A stretch of DNA of 64,000 bases, taken from positions 5,328,480-5,392,479 of the forward strand of contig OZ004593.1 in the NCBI GenBank assembly GCA_963924555.1. The letters are read 5' to 3'. A program made the position numbers and the translations under genes. Numbering within the stretch: the first letter of the stretch is position 1; the number at the start of each line of letters is the position of its first letter. The notes under the pieces were generated by a model. That model made no database searches and was not told the origin of the DNA. It saw only the letters and a program-made list of their open reading frames with translations. Positions 1-32,208 of the stretch are shown in pieces. Source of the stretch: Crambe crambe. Taxonomy: Eukaryota; Porifera; Demospongiae; Poecilosclerida; Crambeidae.

Positions 1-850
1 GCATGTCCAGCAGGGGAAATAGAGTCCCTCATCCCGAGCTTTTTGTATGAAGTTTATAACAGAATTTCTGATAAAAAGGACTTTTTTTTTTGGTATGTAA
101 GGAGTAATATTATAACAACCTAGGTTACAGTCCCACTAAAGAGTTTTAAGTAATTCACTACTAGGCATAAGGAAGAGAAAAAGAGTCTCAAGATTACTTC
201 ACTATCCTATTCAGGATTCATTCCCCACACAACAGAGTGAATGGAAGAAAATCCCCAATGGTTACCAGACCAACACAATCTGCAAAGCCCTTCAACAATA
301 ATATTCACCAAACGTCATTAGCGAGACGAGTTATTATTGTTTATTTGGGGGGTTTTCTTTGATCTCTTGCAAGTGAATGACGAGTCGTTATTTCATGTTT
401 CCGGAACAACCACTCTGAAAATATATCAGAAAAAAAGGGTGGGGGAGTTATGTAGTACTAATGTGGTGATTCTTATACAAAGACAGTTGATGACAGTGGA
501 GGTCCCATAGCAATAACATTCACTATGTGCATGAAATAACAACAAAAAATAACTCCAACTCATTTTTTACTGAATACGTTGCCACGTTCGGTATGCATAT
601 GGCTAATGCAGTTACTATGAACGGTGCTTATTGTATGCCTCGTATGTCAATATTATTGCTTGGACTTGTGGTATGATGCAAGTCTCGTTCTAAGTGGCTG
701 TTGCGTCTACAGGATTTCTTGAATGTTTACGAAGAGGAGAAAGGTATTGCGTGGCAGGCCCACACGCTAATGCAATACACCGAGCAGCAACTGTTGATCA
801 ATTCATTGGCCTCTCTCAATGAACTGAGTCCCAAACTGCTTTCCATTTGA
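1..850 (+). CDS. 3' end of an unrecognised gene (partial)
   Basis: The best-supported piece is a terminal exon at 713-850. It follows a clear acceptor (..tctacag) and reads DFLNVYEEEKGIAWQAHTL and onward to ..LSPKLLSI before a TGA. Two earlier pieces may belong to it. Bases 1-92 are open in frame 1 (PAGEIESLIPSFLYEVYNR) and end at a good gtatgtaag donor. A block from about 212 to 325 (HSPHNRVNGRKSPMVTRP) follows a cag acceptor and its phase fits the first piece. The join from the middle block to the last exon lacks a strong donor, so that part is weak. I do not recognise the family. The charged, helical C-terminus and the RKSP-type basic stretch suggest a structural or ciliary/centrosomal protein, but this is a guess. 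Confidence 0.4.
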
Positions 851-1228
851 AAATATTACAGTTATGACTATGTTGTATGTGGTACATACAGAGCCAGACT
901 GATACCAAAGTGTTATGGAAGACTGAATTATTCATCATGTGCTCTGTTAAAAGAGTAGTCACCTAAAAGTTGCCTTTTTATGTCTTAAAAAAAATTTTTT
1001 TTTTATAATGACTGCCGAAATACTCCTCAAATGAATGTGATGCTAGTTGATCAATCCACCCCTGGAATAAGGATCTCTAGTTAGGGTTATTTTGGTTTAC
1101 AATTCCACTACATGTACTCATGGTCTTATTAGAGAGGTGGCTGGTTGCTAACTCACCATCTGTTGAGAGGACCATGAGCAAGGAAGATGTAGCAGTGAAT
1201 AAGTCCTTGGAACCGGCATAGGACTATA

Positions 1229-1318
1229 GTGGGGAGGGGGGAGGGGAAAGAGGGAAGGAGAGGGGAGGGGAAGGGAAGGAGAGGGGGAGAGAAGGGGGAG
1301 GGGAAAGAGAAGGGGTTA
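1229..1318 (+). repeat. Polypurine (G/A) tract
   Basis: About 90 bases made almost only of G and A on the + strand, in the space between the terminal exon at 850 and the 3' end of the kinase gene at 1478. The rest of 851-1477 shows no coding signal. The proline/serine/phenylalanine-rich frame on the other strand is just the translation of this tract. Confidence 0.85.
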
Positions 1319-1477
1319 AAAAAGAAGATAAAAGATTGAGAATCTAATATGCAGAAAACTCTTGCTGCATACATCACACTCATACAGGATGAGAATTTTT
1401 CAGTCTGCATTTTTGCAGCAAATGACAGCTAGTGGTGAATCATGGCTGTTCACTCAACTCTTCCATTAGAACTATGG

Positions 1478-4400
1478 CTACTCAATATAGCAGCTCACCC
1501 TCATAGCCATACAGATAAGTTTGATGGAATCCTCTTTGAAAAGAACATCCCCTTCTTCAAGTTCAGCTATCATCAATGCAAATAGGCATTAGATTATACT
1601 TGGTAAAAGATCTCCAAAATCATATACACAGCTAGCTAAAAAATAGATTTTTGTTTTTGACCCTTTACCACCTTAAAAAAAAACAACAAAAAAACTTACC
1701 CATTCCCACCACAATTGCTAAGATTTGGCAGCAGAATGTCTGGATATCCTGCGATTTTTTGAACTCAGCCATGGTCTGTATCAGTTGTCTCTTTCCCGCA
1801 GGATCAACTGGTGGGTGGGTGAGGGATTAACAATAATTTAGCTGGAGATAACTTATTAACTTTGGGGTTCTCTATTTAGAGTCAGAAGTGAATAATAGAT
1901 CTAAAAAGTGTCTGTATTGACAGTACATAAGCGTATAGACCAACTTCCAAACAAATGCATGTTTCTCCCACAATTACTGTAGTTAAAAGGAGGTCTTAAG
2001 ATATGAGTTTACCACTCAGACTCTCCACAGTGAGCAGATGTTTGAGAGCCATTATCTGACATATTTCACTTGAGGCATTCTCCTTCATGTACCCTGGACA
2101 AATAAGATCAATCCATGTTTAATTCATGTTTAATTCATGTATCACTAAAGGACATCTGTTGATCATAATTATTATGTTATGCCACAAATAAACTTACGTA
2201 CCAATGACAGCTCCTACCCCTTCCAATGTTGGCACTGGTTTGACTGCAGGGAGAAAGAGAGAAAGCCGATTATCAATGTGTTATACTAGTTGCACTGCTG
2301 AGAAAGATAATGACATCACTTTATATGATCATGTGACTGTAGACATGTAGCTTAGCTATAGTCTGTGTATGTAACATACCTCCACTGCCTCCCCCATCTG
2401 TCATGGGAAAAGAAAAAAAGTGACATAATCATTTTGACATTACATGTTAACTTTTGCCATTTTATTTATTGGGTCTTACAAACAAACAAACAAACAAACA
2501 AACAAACAAATAACAATAACAAAATACAAAAGTACACTTCAATAAATTATGAATTTATGATACAGTATAACTTAAACACACCTGCAACAAGGCCTTTGTG
2601 GAGATCGGAATAACTCAACCCAAGACACTTCTGGATGAAGGGAAGCTCAGTGAGCTCCATGGAGGATGGACGCTGCTGGTATCCCCTGCGGAGGGTCATC
2701 CTGATAAACTGGCATAACTCGGGACCATAACGTTCCTCCACTGGTGGCAAAACATCCTCCAGTACTTGTGGATTGTTTTTCAACTCGAACAACAGTGGAA
2801 CCATTTCTCTTCTCTGTAATGATTTTTCTTTATCATTATGTGATCGTGAATGCTTACAGTTGGGGTTATTCATATGATAACCCTGTACCAATTGAAGTTG
2901 GTAAAGGGTCATCATTTATATGCTCACATACATCTTTGAAGGCACAAGTGGCCATTTCCAGCACAATGCAGCCAAGGGACCACACATCACTACGCTCATC
3001 ATAGCTAATAAAAAAAAGTCAAGGGAGAGTTCCAAAATTTTTTGTTGAGGTGATATATTTAAAGTAGCTGCACTGGTTATGAGGTGCTACAGTTGAAAAT
3101 TAGCCATACTTACTAGCACTTCCTACTCCACATCTAAGGGCAAAAGAGACACTCTAGAACACTACCATTGCAGAGAAACTCAACTGCATGTCTCTCTGTA
3201 TTATTTTTTTTATTTTCTCGAACTGCAGCCACTACAGATCATACACTGTAGAGTCAACACAAGGCTGACATCAAAAATCAATCAAGACATGGCTGCTGTA
3301 GGGGCTGCAATGGTGGTGCTCTAGAGCACCCCTGAGTAGTCACATAGTGTTGCTCATTAACCACACATAACAGTAGCACTGCAAACGAAACCACAAAATT
3401 TTACTATCAATTTTTGGTAATGCATTAACACCATGTGCAGGGCGAAATCTGACCACCTCTCCACTCCCAACAGTAACCTATTCAACTCTACATGTATGGT
3501 AGGACTAGGATACTGTGGAGTAAGTTCAAGAACCTCAGGAGCCATCCAGCTCATAGATCCTGTAAATATTAAACAAACAAACAGACAAACAAACAAAAGT
3601 TCACTTTCACCCATTTATTCTACTTTGTTTCCTACCTACTGCAGTCCTTGTAATGGTCCTTACGCTCCCCATCACCGTGGCAACACCAAAGTCACCAATG
3701 GTGATGGATAAATCGTCCTTGAGGAAGATGTTGCTGGGCTTCAAATCCCTGCCAACGGAGTGCTTATGATGTATGTATCTCTGAATATTCTATAATGTTA
3801 GACCTACAAACATGAGGTACCTGTGTATGATGTTCTTTCCATGAACATAGACAAGCGCTTCCACCATTTGCCTCACCCACTTCCTGAGCACAGCCTCTTC
3901 CAGCATCTCCTTCATGGATCGTTTCTTGCGTAGGGTTTGCTCCAGGTCCCCCAGTTTGTAGTAATCCATCACTATACAAACATAAATGGCCGCCTCCTAC
4001 AAAAATTATGTACACAGGTAGGAGGAAGTAGTGATGGTTGCAACATACGTAGTAATCTTTTTACCTCAGGTTCCCAGATAACAAAGAACTCTCTATATCC
4101 ACAGATGTATGGATGCTTGAGGTTCTGCAAAGCCACTGCCTGCAATCAAAGAGTAGCAGTTATTTTACTTTTATGGGCTACAACAGCCTAACACAGGACT
4201 GGATCAATTCCCCGGTCAATTTTTGCTTTCAAATTCCTATTAATTAACAGCTATAGAACCAGAAACATTCACCCTCCCCTCCTCAAATGGGTTACAATTT
4301 TTCTCACTCAGAGATAAGTAGCTAATTGGAGAAAAATAAGTTATTAAGTGAAAATAGGGTCGAGTGGAGTCCAGTATAGTATCAGTCATTAACACATTCT

Positions 4401-5033
4401 GAATCGACCAATAAGAATCACTCGGAATATTTAGCACACTTGCAGGTGCTAGAAAACAGGTCTGAAAATGGAGTCCAGTATAGTATCAGTTATTAACATA
4501 TTCTGAATAGACCAATAAGAATCACTCGTACTACTTAGCACACTTTGCAGGTGCTAGAAATAAGTTGACATACATTACACCTCCAAATTAATTTTTATGA
4601 AGATCAATAATTATTATAAAGTCCCATTGCATGCTTGTTGCCATGGAGATGCACAACTCACCTCTTTAAATGCCTTATTGGCTTCAGTCTGATCACTGCA
4701 TTCAACCTATGAAAGTCACATGAAAAAAAATTAAAATCCTAGTGCCACTACTATGCCTACCTTCTTCATAACACAGAGGTCGTGAGTCAACTTGTCCTCA
4801 ACCAGAAAGACTGAACCCTGGGCACCCTTCCCCAACTTCTTCTGTACCTGTATTAAAAGTAGAAGATGCAAGTATAAAATGCTCAAATAAGACTTCAAGC
4901 TAGACTAGACTTCAAGCTACAGCCTAGTTGGTTAGTTGAAGCTAACTAGCTAGCTATGGTGTAGCTGGCTAGCTTGCAAGCCTGCAGTGCTGAACAATTC
5001 AGCCAAGAAGTTACTTACATTATAATTTTCCAT
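1478..5033 (-). CDS. STKLD1-like: STKLD1-like / NEK-related protein kinase
   Basis: Fourteen exons join in phase: 5033-5019, 4847-4761, 4706-4662, 4139-4065, 3996-3821, 3748-3636, 3559-3478, 3004-2932, 2813-2582, 2397-2380, 2243-2202, 2093-2013, 1807-1700, 1566-1478. They give about 411 residues starting MENYN. The kinase domain has the glycine loop GKGAQGSV (11-18), a lysine in VMKK (33), HRDLKPSN (about 132-139), GDFGVA (151-156), SWMAPE and [11 protein letters not shown]. The C-terminal part (VKPVPTLEG.., [10 protein letters not shown].., [11 protein letters not shown]..) is helical and resembles the armadillo-like tail of STKLD1, though shorter. The order of landmarks and 'VECSDQ..A..A..E' after the VAIK lysine fit STKLD1 (from memory) better than classical NEKs. 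The end is uncertain: the last exon either stops at TAG 1478 or is spliced at a GTGAGC donor at 1498. The exon at 3559-3478 uses a weak GTTACT donor. Substrate unknown. Confidence 0.82.
4365..4561. repeat. Two-copy tandem repeat, period about 104 bp
   Basis: Copies start at 4365 and 4469, both with 'tggagtccagtatagtatca' and ending near 'caggtgctagaaa'. They differ at a few bases. The repeat lies in an intron of the kinase gene between the exons at 4139-4065 and 4706-4662. Confidence 0.85.
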
Positions 5034-5278
5034 GGTTGTAACTGCCTTGTTAGTTATACTTCATTGAGACAAAATCTCTTGCTTGGGATCATGGAGCATA
5101 GCTAATATAGCTGGATGCCTGGATCCGGAGCCAAGGATTTCTGGCGGGAAAATCCGCGCTTTCGAATAATAGGTACTGCTCGGTTCTGGAACCGAATTAA
5201 CTCAGAGTGGGCTTCAATAAGAATATAGGTGATGGAGACCCGTTATTAAACCATGGATAGCACGTTGGCGGCGAAAGA
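5034..5278. promoter_or_regulatory. Shared 5' region between the kinase gene and ATP13A1
   Basis: The two genes start head to head with 245 bp between start codons, so both promoters and 5'UTRs must sit here or overlap. The space holds no repeat element. An upstream ATG at 5253 opens a nine-codon frame whose TGA (5280-5282) overlaps the ATP13A1 start codon at 5279-5281. I saw no TATA box I would trust. Confidence 0.6.
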
Positions 5279-21302
<16,024 letters not shown>

Positions 21303-21540
21303 TCCACCCTCATAGCGGTGAAGGATCTTCTAGGTGTTAAAATATTATTTCAATCAAGTATAAATATATTAATGGGAATATCACAATCATTAAAAAAATT
21401 GTATGTAATATGACCCTATAAAGATTCATTATCTTTGTGGTTTCAGTACTTATAATGGCTTGCTATATAATAGTCATGTAATTCAATAGCTAACTGTCTT
21501 TGTGGTTTATTATCAGTACCTATCATGGCTTGCATGTAAT

Positions 21541-24500
21541 TCAATAAGCCAGATATTGAATGTCCTTCCAATGCTTGATAGCAGTATCTCGGATTATTTT
21601 GACGACATTCTTACTGATATTGTTAAACTGCAGGTAGAGCTCAGTTAAATTTGCACATTGTTCCAAGTCAAACACAACTCTCTTAGCACTTTCGTCATCA
21701 ATATTATTGTAACTGAGATCTAAGCTGACCAGCTGAGAGCAGTAGTGGAGATTTTCAGTCAATTGTATTGTTCCTCGTCTGCCAATACAGCTTTTGTTAG
21801 AAGTACCACTTAGATTCAGCTTGCGCAGTTTTGACCAATGCATTAGACAGGATGAGAGAGCTTGTGCACCATTTGCTCCAATAGCATTCTCACTTAGATC
21901 CAGTTTCTCAAGATGGGTACAATGCTTGAGACTGTGACAGAGCGCTTTGGCCCCATCTGCTCCAATGGAATTGCTGCTTAGATCTAACTTTTGAAGGCTG
22001 GTACATTTTATAATGCTGTTGGAGAGAGCTTTGGCCTCATAGACTCCTACACTGCATTCACTGAGATTCAATTTCAAAAGGCTAATGCAGCATTCAATAC
22101 TGTCAGCAATCGTTTTAGCTCCATCTGATCCAATGTTATTTTTGCTGAAATCCAATTTTTGCAAACCAGTACAATATTTTAGACTACTGGATATAACATT
22201 TGCTCCATCATCTCCGATAGCATTTCTACTGATATCCAATACTTGAAGACTGGTGCACTCACTAAGACCTCTTCCGAGGGCTACAGCACCGCGATTACTG
22301 ATGTTGTTATACGATAATATCAGTATTTCAAGATTACTGAAATGTTGAGGAGTATCAGCAATAGCCAGGGGTATACGCTCACCAGTGTCACAATGAGATA
22401 AGTTTAGCGATCGAAGCCTTCTCCAATTTCGACTGTAAGAAGCAAACGTGTTGCTTGCATTGATATCCATTAAACAGTTATTCAGTTCTAGTGTTCTGAG
22501 GTTGGAATTTTCTTTAAGACTTTGTAATAGGCAAGAAGTGCCCTCGTCATTTATACAGTTGTTATTCAGCAATAAAGTATCAAGCCTCCTGCAGATTCCA
22601 AGGCCTTTGGCTAGAATTTTGGCGCCTTCATCGCCTATGTTGTTATCACTCAGATCCAATGTTTTTAAAGTTGTACAGTATTTCAGGCCAGAAATCAAGA
22701 AGTGGACATCTTCAACTTCGATGCTGTTTTTCAGTTTGAATTTTTCCAATTTTGTGCAGTAGTGTAAGATGTTATGAAGTGTTTTCGATCCAACAGCTAT
22801 GGATTCTAAACAAAATTCCGTAACATTTTTGAAGCATTTCATGACAATGCTCGAGAATGTATCCAGATAGTATGCATCTGTTGCTTTAAATTCAGCTGTT
22901 AAGCTTAGAATTTCCAGTGAATTGGAATGAATGAGTAGCTTCTTTATGCGTTTGATTTGCTCTTCATCGATGCTTTCTGAGGTATAATGTAACGTCTTCA
23001 GTAAAGAAGTATAGTCACCGATCTCCGATAACAGAGCATTGATTGCTTCATCGTTCATATTACAGTGAACAAGAGATAATTTAATAGGGGTCAGTGCCTT
23101 TGCCATGACGTAACCAATGGCGGTGAAGTCTGGCGTGCTAAGATATTGATTGTTGAATTGTAGAAGGGCAGCTTTACTCCTGATGACTGAATTGCATAGT
23201 TCTCTTTGTTGAGATTCATATGCACATTGGATATGGAACAGAGTTTTTTCACTAGTCTTTTGAATCAATGCTCTAAATTTGCCTTCATGGTGATTGAATT
23301 TTGTCAGGCCACAGTAAAACTTCCACACCACTTGCATGTGGATCTTATCTCCATATTTTTTTATTAGTTCATACTGTTCCGGATCATCAAGTTGTGATAT
23401 GTGGTAGGCTGCCAGATATTCCTGAAATGTGAGATGAAGGAATGTATATATGCTTTTAAATCCATACAGCCCAGCAGTGCAGTCAATAGTAATCAAACCC
23501 AGAGAGAGATCTTTATCACTGCTCCCGACTTGGTAGTGAATATCAATTTCATCTTGATGCAAAACTTGCTTATTCGATATGGTTTTCTCCAGTGCAATTT
23601 GACAGATTTGATTAAACACTTTCATTTCGTCTTCAGTAAGCTTACTTGAAACTGTGTTTTCCAAATTCATTGTCACTCCAGTATCGTTTCGAGAGAGGTT
23701 GCGCATTAGAGTGAAGCGAGTGAAATGGGCATATACTTCCGTTTCCGTTCTTGGTATTTTCCCGGTAATCTCAAATAGAAAACCAATCATTGCAGCATGA
23801 ATAGGGAGGTAGCACAAATGAAGAATATTTGGGTGAGTTGACAGATAGATTTGAATTCCTACCGATTTTGAACTGTCAGAAAAAGGATAAGTATTGAAAT
23901 ACTCTGTGATGTGGTCATTCTGAAATCCCAAAACTTCCACTTTTTCCGAAATATGCCTTAGTTGTGCCAGTGCTGCGGGACGAGAAGCTACGATCACCAT
24001 GGACTGGTTCAGGTACTCTTTGTTGATTATCTTATAAATGATGGATTTGTCTTTTTCAGGAGGTGAAAATTCATCAAGTCCATCGAATATGAAGCACACT
24101 CCTTTTCCATTTCGTTCTTCCAAAACTTCTGCAGTTACTTTTAGGTCTTTAAACAGGCTTAGGATGTCAGATAAGGTAGCTTCATGCTTTAATACTCTGA
24201 GAGAGACCAGTAATACTAATCGCATAGCTCCAATGTACTCATTGGCCCAGTCTTGGCTGATTTTGTGGACTAATGTGGTCTTCCCACTTCCTGGCCGACC
24301 TTCAATAAATAGAACTGCTTTTGTTTGTACCCATTCAAAAATACTCTCGTACTCTATTTGCTCCTTACTTTGCAGGATATCGTCAATATCTCCTCGAAGT
24401 GTATACCTTGCATGCTTTCCACCATGATTGATAGTTTGTTCCTCAACTAAAGCCAAGTTGATGAATTTTTTGTTGCACACTGGTGGCCAAGAGTCTTCAG

Positions 24501-25614
24501 GTACTTCAGGTTTAGCCAAGTAAAGAGAAGCCAAACTACCTCTATATTCATCTAATGGGCAAGTTACCTTTAGAATAGCTGTGGATGTTGTGATGCTATT
24601 TAGGTCACTGCTGATCAAGCAAGAGTATTCGCAACCATCCATATCTATGTCAGCTTTAGTAATACACAAAACAGCACGGGTTGTTCCTGAATACAGTTTG
24701 CTCTCTCTTAGCTTCAATCCATTTGCAAGCCACTGGTAGTAAAAATACGAGGCTTGTTTATCTGAACTCACTTGAACTTCAAGAAGAACAGATTGATTTT
24801 CTTCGACTCTTATTACAAGTTCTTGTTCATCATAACTGTCATCGTCATCACCATCATCACCAAGTCCTGTCTTCTCTAGGCTTATAAGACCTTCATCTGT
24901 AATTTTCAAAGATGCCTGTATTACCAAATATGGTAGAGAATGCTCTTCGTACGGAGAAAGGTATTTTCCTGTATCGATGGTGGCTCTTAACTCGTGAGCC
25001 AGTGCTCCTAACCCAACAGTTCGACTTTTCAATGCTTTCTCAAGATTATCCACTGTCGGAATTTGTGTGTGCCTGTATTTTTCCTGTGTCCACTCTTCTA
25101 ACACTCTTATGAGAAAGCTAAGTGGCGAACTAGCTACAAGAACTTGACAGGCTTGAATATTGTCTAAATCTTGAGGTTGAAACTTCAGAGCTGTTCCTAT
25201 GAGCCTCCATTTATATGCATAACTAGCCAGAAACTCTGTTAGATCAGAAATATGCTCAGGTCCTAGCTGAATGTCTTCTTTGGAGCTGAAATTAGCCTCT
25301 GGGTGTAATCGAAACTTGAGAAATGTTTGGATCATTCTTGTAAAGAGCTGCTGGTCATCTTTTACAGTATTTTGTATGTGTGTGAGAAGGTACCTGTGTT
25401 TGAGAGAGCTGGGCACTTTGGGATCCAGTGATGTCAAGTGGTCCAACACATCTTGTAGTCTGGTGAACCATCCCCGGCCACTTCCGCAGCACTGGATGTA
25501 TTGCATCACCAGCACGCGGAAGGGGGGGTCTGGCACAACGCGTATACTAAACTCGTTCTGCTGCAGCCTAGGCTGCAGTAGCATTGTGGTCTGTTGTGGT
25601 TTGGTCAGCTCCAA
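21541..25614 (-). CDS. NLR immune receptor copy 3, with transposon-derived N-terminus
   Basis: Single open exon of 1357 residues, a more distant paralogue of the pair at 7.4-14.8 kb. Residues 1-53 (MELTKPQQTTMLLQPRLQQN to GWFTRL) are encoded by the terminal inverted repeat of a DNA transposon ending exactly at 25456. Homology to the other NLRs begins at the next codon (QDVLDHLTSL). Then come the death domain (LGPEHISDLTEFLASYAYKW), a gap with an acidic DDGDDDD stretch, the Ig-like domain (YYQWLANGLKL .. DIDMDGCEYSC, again without the B-strand cysteine) and NACHT (GRPGSGKTTLVHK, FIFDGLDEFSP). A longer LRR block than in the other copies follows, with many repeats of the type LQKLDLSSNSIGADGAKAL. 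It sits tail to tail with ATP13A1, 238 bp away. The true start could be a later methionine or an upstream spliced exon. Confidence 0.88.
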   Translation of the reverse strand: MELTKPQQTTMLLQPRLQQNEFSIRVVPDPPFRVLVMQYIQCCGSGRGWFTRLQDVLDHLTSLDPKVPSSLKHRYLLTHIQNTVKDDQQLFTRMIQTFLKFRLHPEANFSSKEDIQLGPEHISDLTEFLASYAYKWRLIGTALKFQPQDLDNIQACQVLVASSPLSFLIRVLEEWTQEKYRHTQIPTVDNLEKALKSRTVGLGALAHELRATIDTGKYLSPYEEHSLPYLVIQASLKITDEGLISLEKTGLGDDGDDDDSYDEQELVIRVEENQSVLLEVQVSSDKQASYFYYQWLANGLKLRESKLYSGTTRAVLCITKADIDMDGCEYSCLISSDLNSITTSTAILKVTCPLDEYRGSLASLYLAKPEVPEDSWPPVCNKKFINLALVEEQTINHGGKHARYTLRGDIDDILQSKEQIEYESIFEWVQTKAVLFIEGRPGSGKTTLVHKISQDWANEYIGAMRLVLLVSLRVLKHEATLSDILSLFKDLKVTAEVLEERNGKGVCFIFDGLDEFSPPEKDKSIIYKIINKEYLNQSMVIVASRPAALAQLRHISEKVEVLGFQNDHITEYFNTYPFSDSSKSVGIQIYLSTHPNILHLCYLPIHAAMIGFLFEITGKIPRTETEVYAHFTRFTLMRNLSRNDTGVTMNLENTVSSKLTEDEMKVFNQICQIALEKTISNKQVLHQDEIDIHYQVGSSDKDLSLGLITIDCTAGLYGFKSIYTFLHLTFQEYLAAYHISQLDDPEQYELIKKYGDKIHMQVVWKFYCGLTKFNHHEGKFRALIQKTSEKTLFHIQCAYESQQRELCNSVIRSKAALLQFNNQYLSTPDFTAIGYVMAKALTPIKLSLVHCNMNDEAINALLSEIGDYTSLLKTLHYTSESIDEEQIKRIKKLLIHSNSLEILSLTAEFKATDAYYLDTFSSIVMKCFKNVTEFCLESIAVGSKTLHNILHYCTKLEKFKLKNSIEVEDVHFLISGLKYCTTLKTLDLSDNNIGDEGAKILAKGLGICRRLDTLLLNNNCINDEGTSCLLQSLKENSNLRTLELNNCLMDINASNTFASYSRNWRRLRSLNLSHCDTGERIPLAIADTPQHFSNLEILILSYNNISNRGAVALGRGLSECTSLQVLDISRNAIGDDGANVISSSLKYCTGLQKLDFSKNNIGSDGAKTIADSIECCISLLKLNLSECSVGVYEAKALSNSIIKCTSLQKLDLSSNSIGADGAKALCHSLKHCTHLEKLDLSENAIGANGAQALSSCLMHWSKLRKLNLSGTSNKSCIGRRGTIQLTENLHYCSQLVSLDLSYNNIDDESAKRVVFDLEQCANLTELYLQFNNISKNVVKIIRDTAIKHWKDIQYLAY

Positions 25615-26110
25615 CCTCTAATTAGGTGTTATGTAAACTGCTACACACACGGAAAATGATAGCTGTTGCTGCTAAACTTGTCTTTCATAAATAGCATACC
25701 TGCATATTCTTCCATGTGATTTAGCTATCCTGTATAGTTCTTCTTCACTTTTATTTGATACCTGCTCTTCCAAGCAGTAAGTACTCACTTGGAAGAGTCA
25801 CTCTCTCCAAGTAACCTCCTTCTTTCTGTATACTTTTAAATAGTATTAAGGTAAAGCAGGGTGACTTGGGACACGGGGTAACTTGGGACACTGAAGTTAT
25901 ATTTCAATCTTGCTTAAGAGTTTCAAGATCTTATTTTGCACACATAAAGTTTAAAACATTAAATTTTATGCTTTGTCTCTCTTTGAAGCCAGTCTAGAGT
26001 GTTTTGGTTATTCCGTTGGTAATAAGCAGCCCTAAACACTCCACTGATTTTACAAGACTGCAAGAAAAAACCCTAATAAACTAACTTCAAACTTAACTGA
26101 TTTATCAATA

Positions 26111-26149
<39 letters not shown>

Positions 26150-26216
26150 ATGCTCCTGCTGTGCTGGGGACTTATTAACTTTAACCATCCTATTCTCATA
26201 TTATTATTATTATTAA

Positions 26217-26253
<37 letters not shown>

Positions 26254-26909
26254 TATATTTTTTTGTTGTTGTTTTTTGGTTGACATTTTATTTTTGTTTC
26301 CGGATCCCCATCTCATTTGATTTCTATTCAGGTTTATTTATTTACTTTGTGTCTACTCCCATTTTGACTCTTGTTTTTCATCATTAAAAAAAAATTATTA
26401 TTCCAAAAAAATTTATCAATATTATACTCACTGAGATAATGCATAATGATATCTGTTTTTAAAAAGTGATCAGTCAGCAAAACATGCATAGCACGCTGTT
26501 TAAGCTTTGTCAAAATTGCATGGACATGCAGATTTCTGCATACTACACATGGGCGAATTGTAGCCAATTAATTAATAAGCAATACCCATCATCTTTAGCT
26601 CAGCCTAGGACTAGAAAAGTTGCTCTATCTCTTGCAACTTAAAGCTTGTTCATAGCTAAAGCGGTTGCAGAGATATCATTTGTAGTAAGAGTGTCCCCAT
26701 CTCTCCATATTATGTGTAGCATGCAGTTTACATAACACCTAATTAGAGGTTGGAGCTGACCAAACCACAACAGACCACAATGCTACTGCAGCCTAGGCTG
26801 CAGCAGAACGAGTTTAGTATACGCGTTGTGCCAGACCCCCCCCTTCCGCGTGCTGGTGATGCAATACATCCAGTGCTGCGGAAGTGGCCGGGGATGGTTC
26901 ACCAGACTA
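25456..26909. mobile_element. Non-autonomous Mutator-like (MULE-type) DNA transposon
   Basis: Terminal inverted repeats of 186-187 bp, 25456-25641 and 26723-26909, match base for base apart from one G/C-run indel. Ends read TAGTCTGGTGAACC..GGTTCACCAGACTA. A 9-bp direct repeat CACATCTTG flanks it (25447-25455 and 26910-26918). Long inverted repeats with a 9-bp target duplication are the signature of the Mutator superfamily. The 1.08 kb interior has no transposase. It holds (taaa)n at about 26110-26151, (att)n at about 26200-26252 and 'gggtgacttgggacacgggg' near 25859. The near-identity of the ends points to recent insertion. It landed in the first coding part of NLR copy 3 and supplies that frame's present start codon. 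Confidence 0.92.
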
Positions 26910-26967
26910 CACATCTTGATGGACGAGTCCAGCCTTGACTGCTTCTCTGGCAAGATCCAAAGGATCT
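26910..26967 (-). pseudogene. Severed 5' fragment of NLR copy 3
   Basis: On the minus strand this reads DPLDLAREAVKAGLVHQDV, the N-terminal region of NLR copies 1 and 2 just before the point where the transposon interrupts copy 3. Read on into the element, the frame meets TAG in the first codon of the inverted repeat. At 26967 the similarity to copies 1 and 2 ends at a ccag that could be a splice acceptor. Confidence 0.8.
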
Positions 26968-27204
26968 GGATTCGTGTAGTAAATACGTGGTTCTCGATCT
27001 CGGGGTTGTGACTTGTTCATGTCAGCTAGCGCTCTTATCAATAATAGCTATTGTGGTTTTAGCTAGACTAAACATTTTTTGGGTCAACAAGCTTGCATTA
27101 GGTTCCGGTTGATTGCACACCACACGCGCGCGCACAGTTCAGTCGAGAATTGATTATGTATTCCATTATAATCTCTATAGCTAGATAATATAATATAATG
27201 ACTG

Positions 27205-32208
<5,004 letters not shown>

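Noticed and set aside
24681-24887. Plus-strand frames within the NLR genes (for example His-rich ones)
   Set aside because: Shadows of the long minus-strand receptor frames.
26050-26316. Asn-rich and Tyr-rich frames
   Set aside because: Translations of (att)n and (taaa)n repeats inside the MULE-type element.
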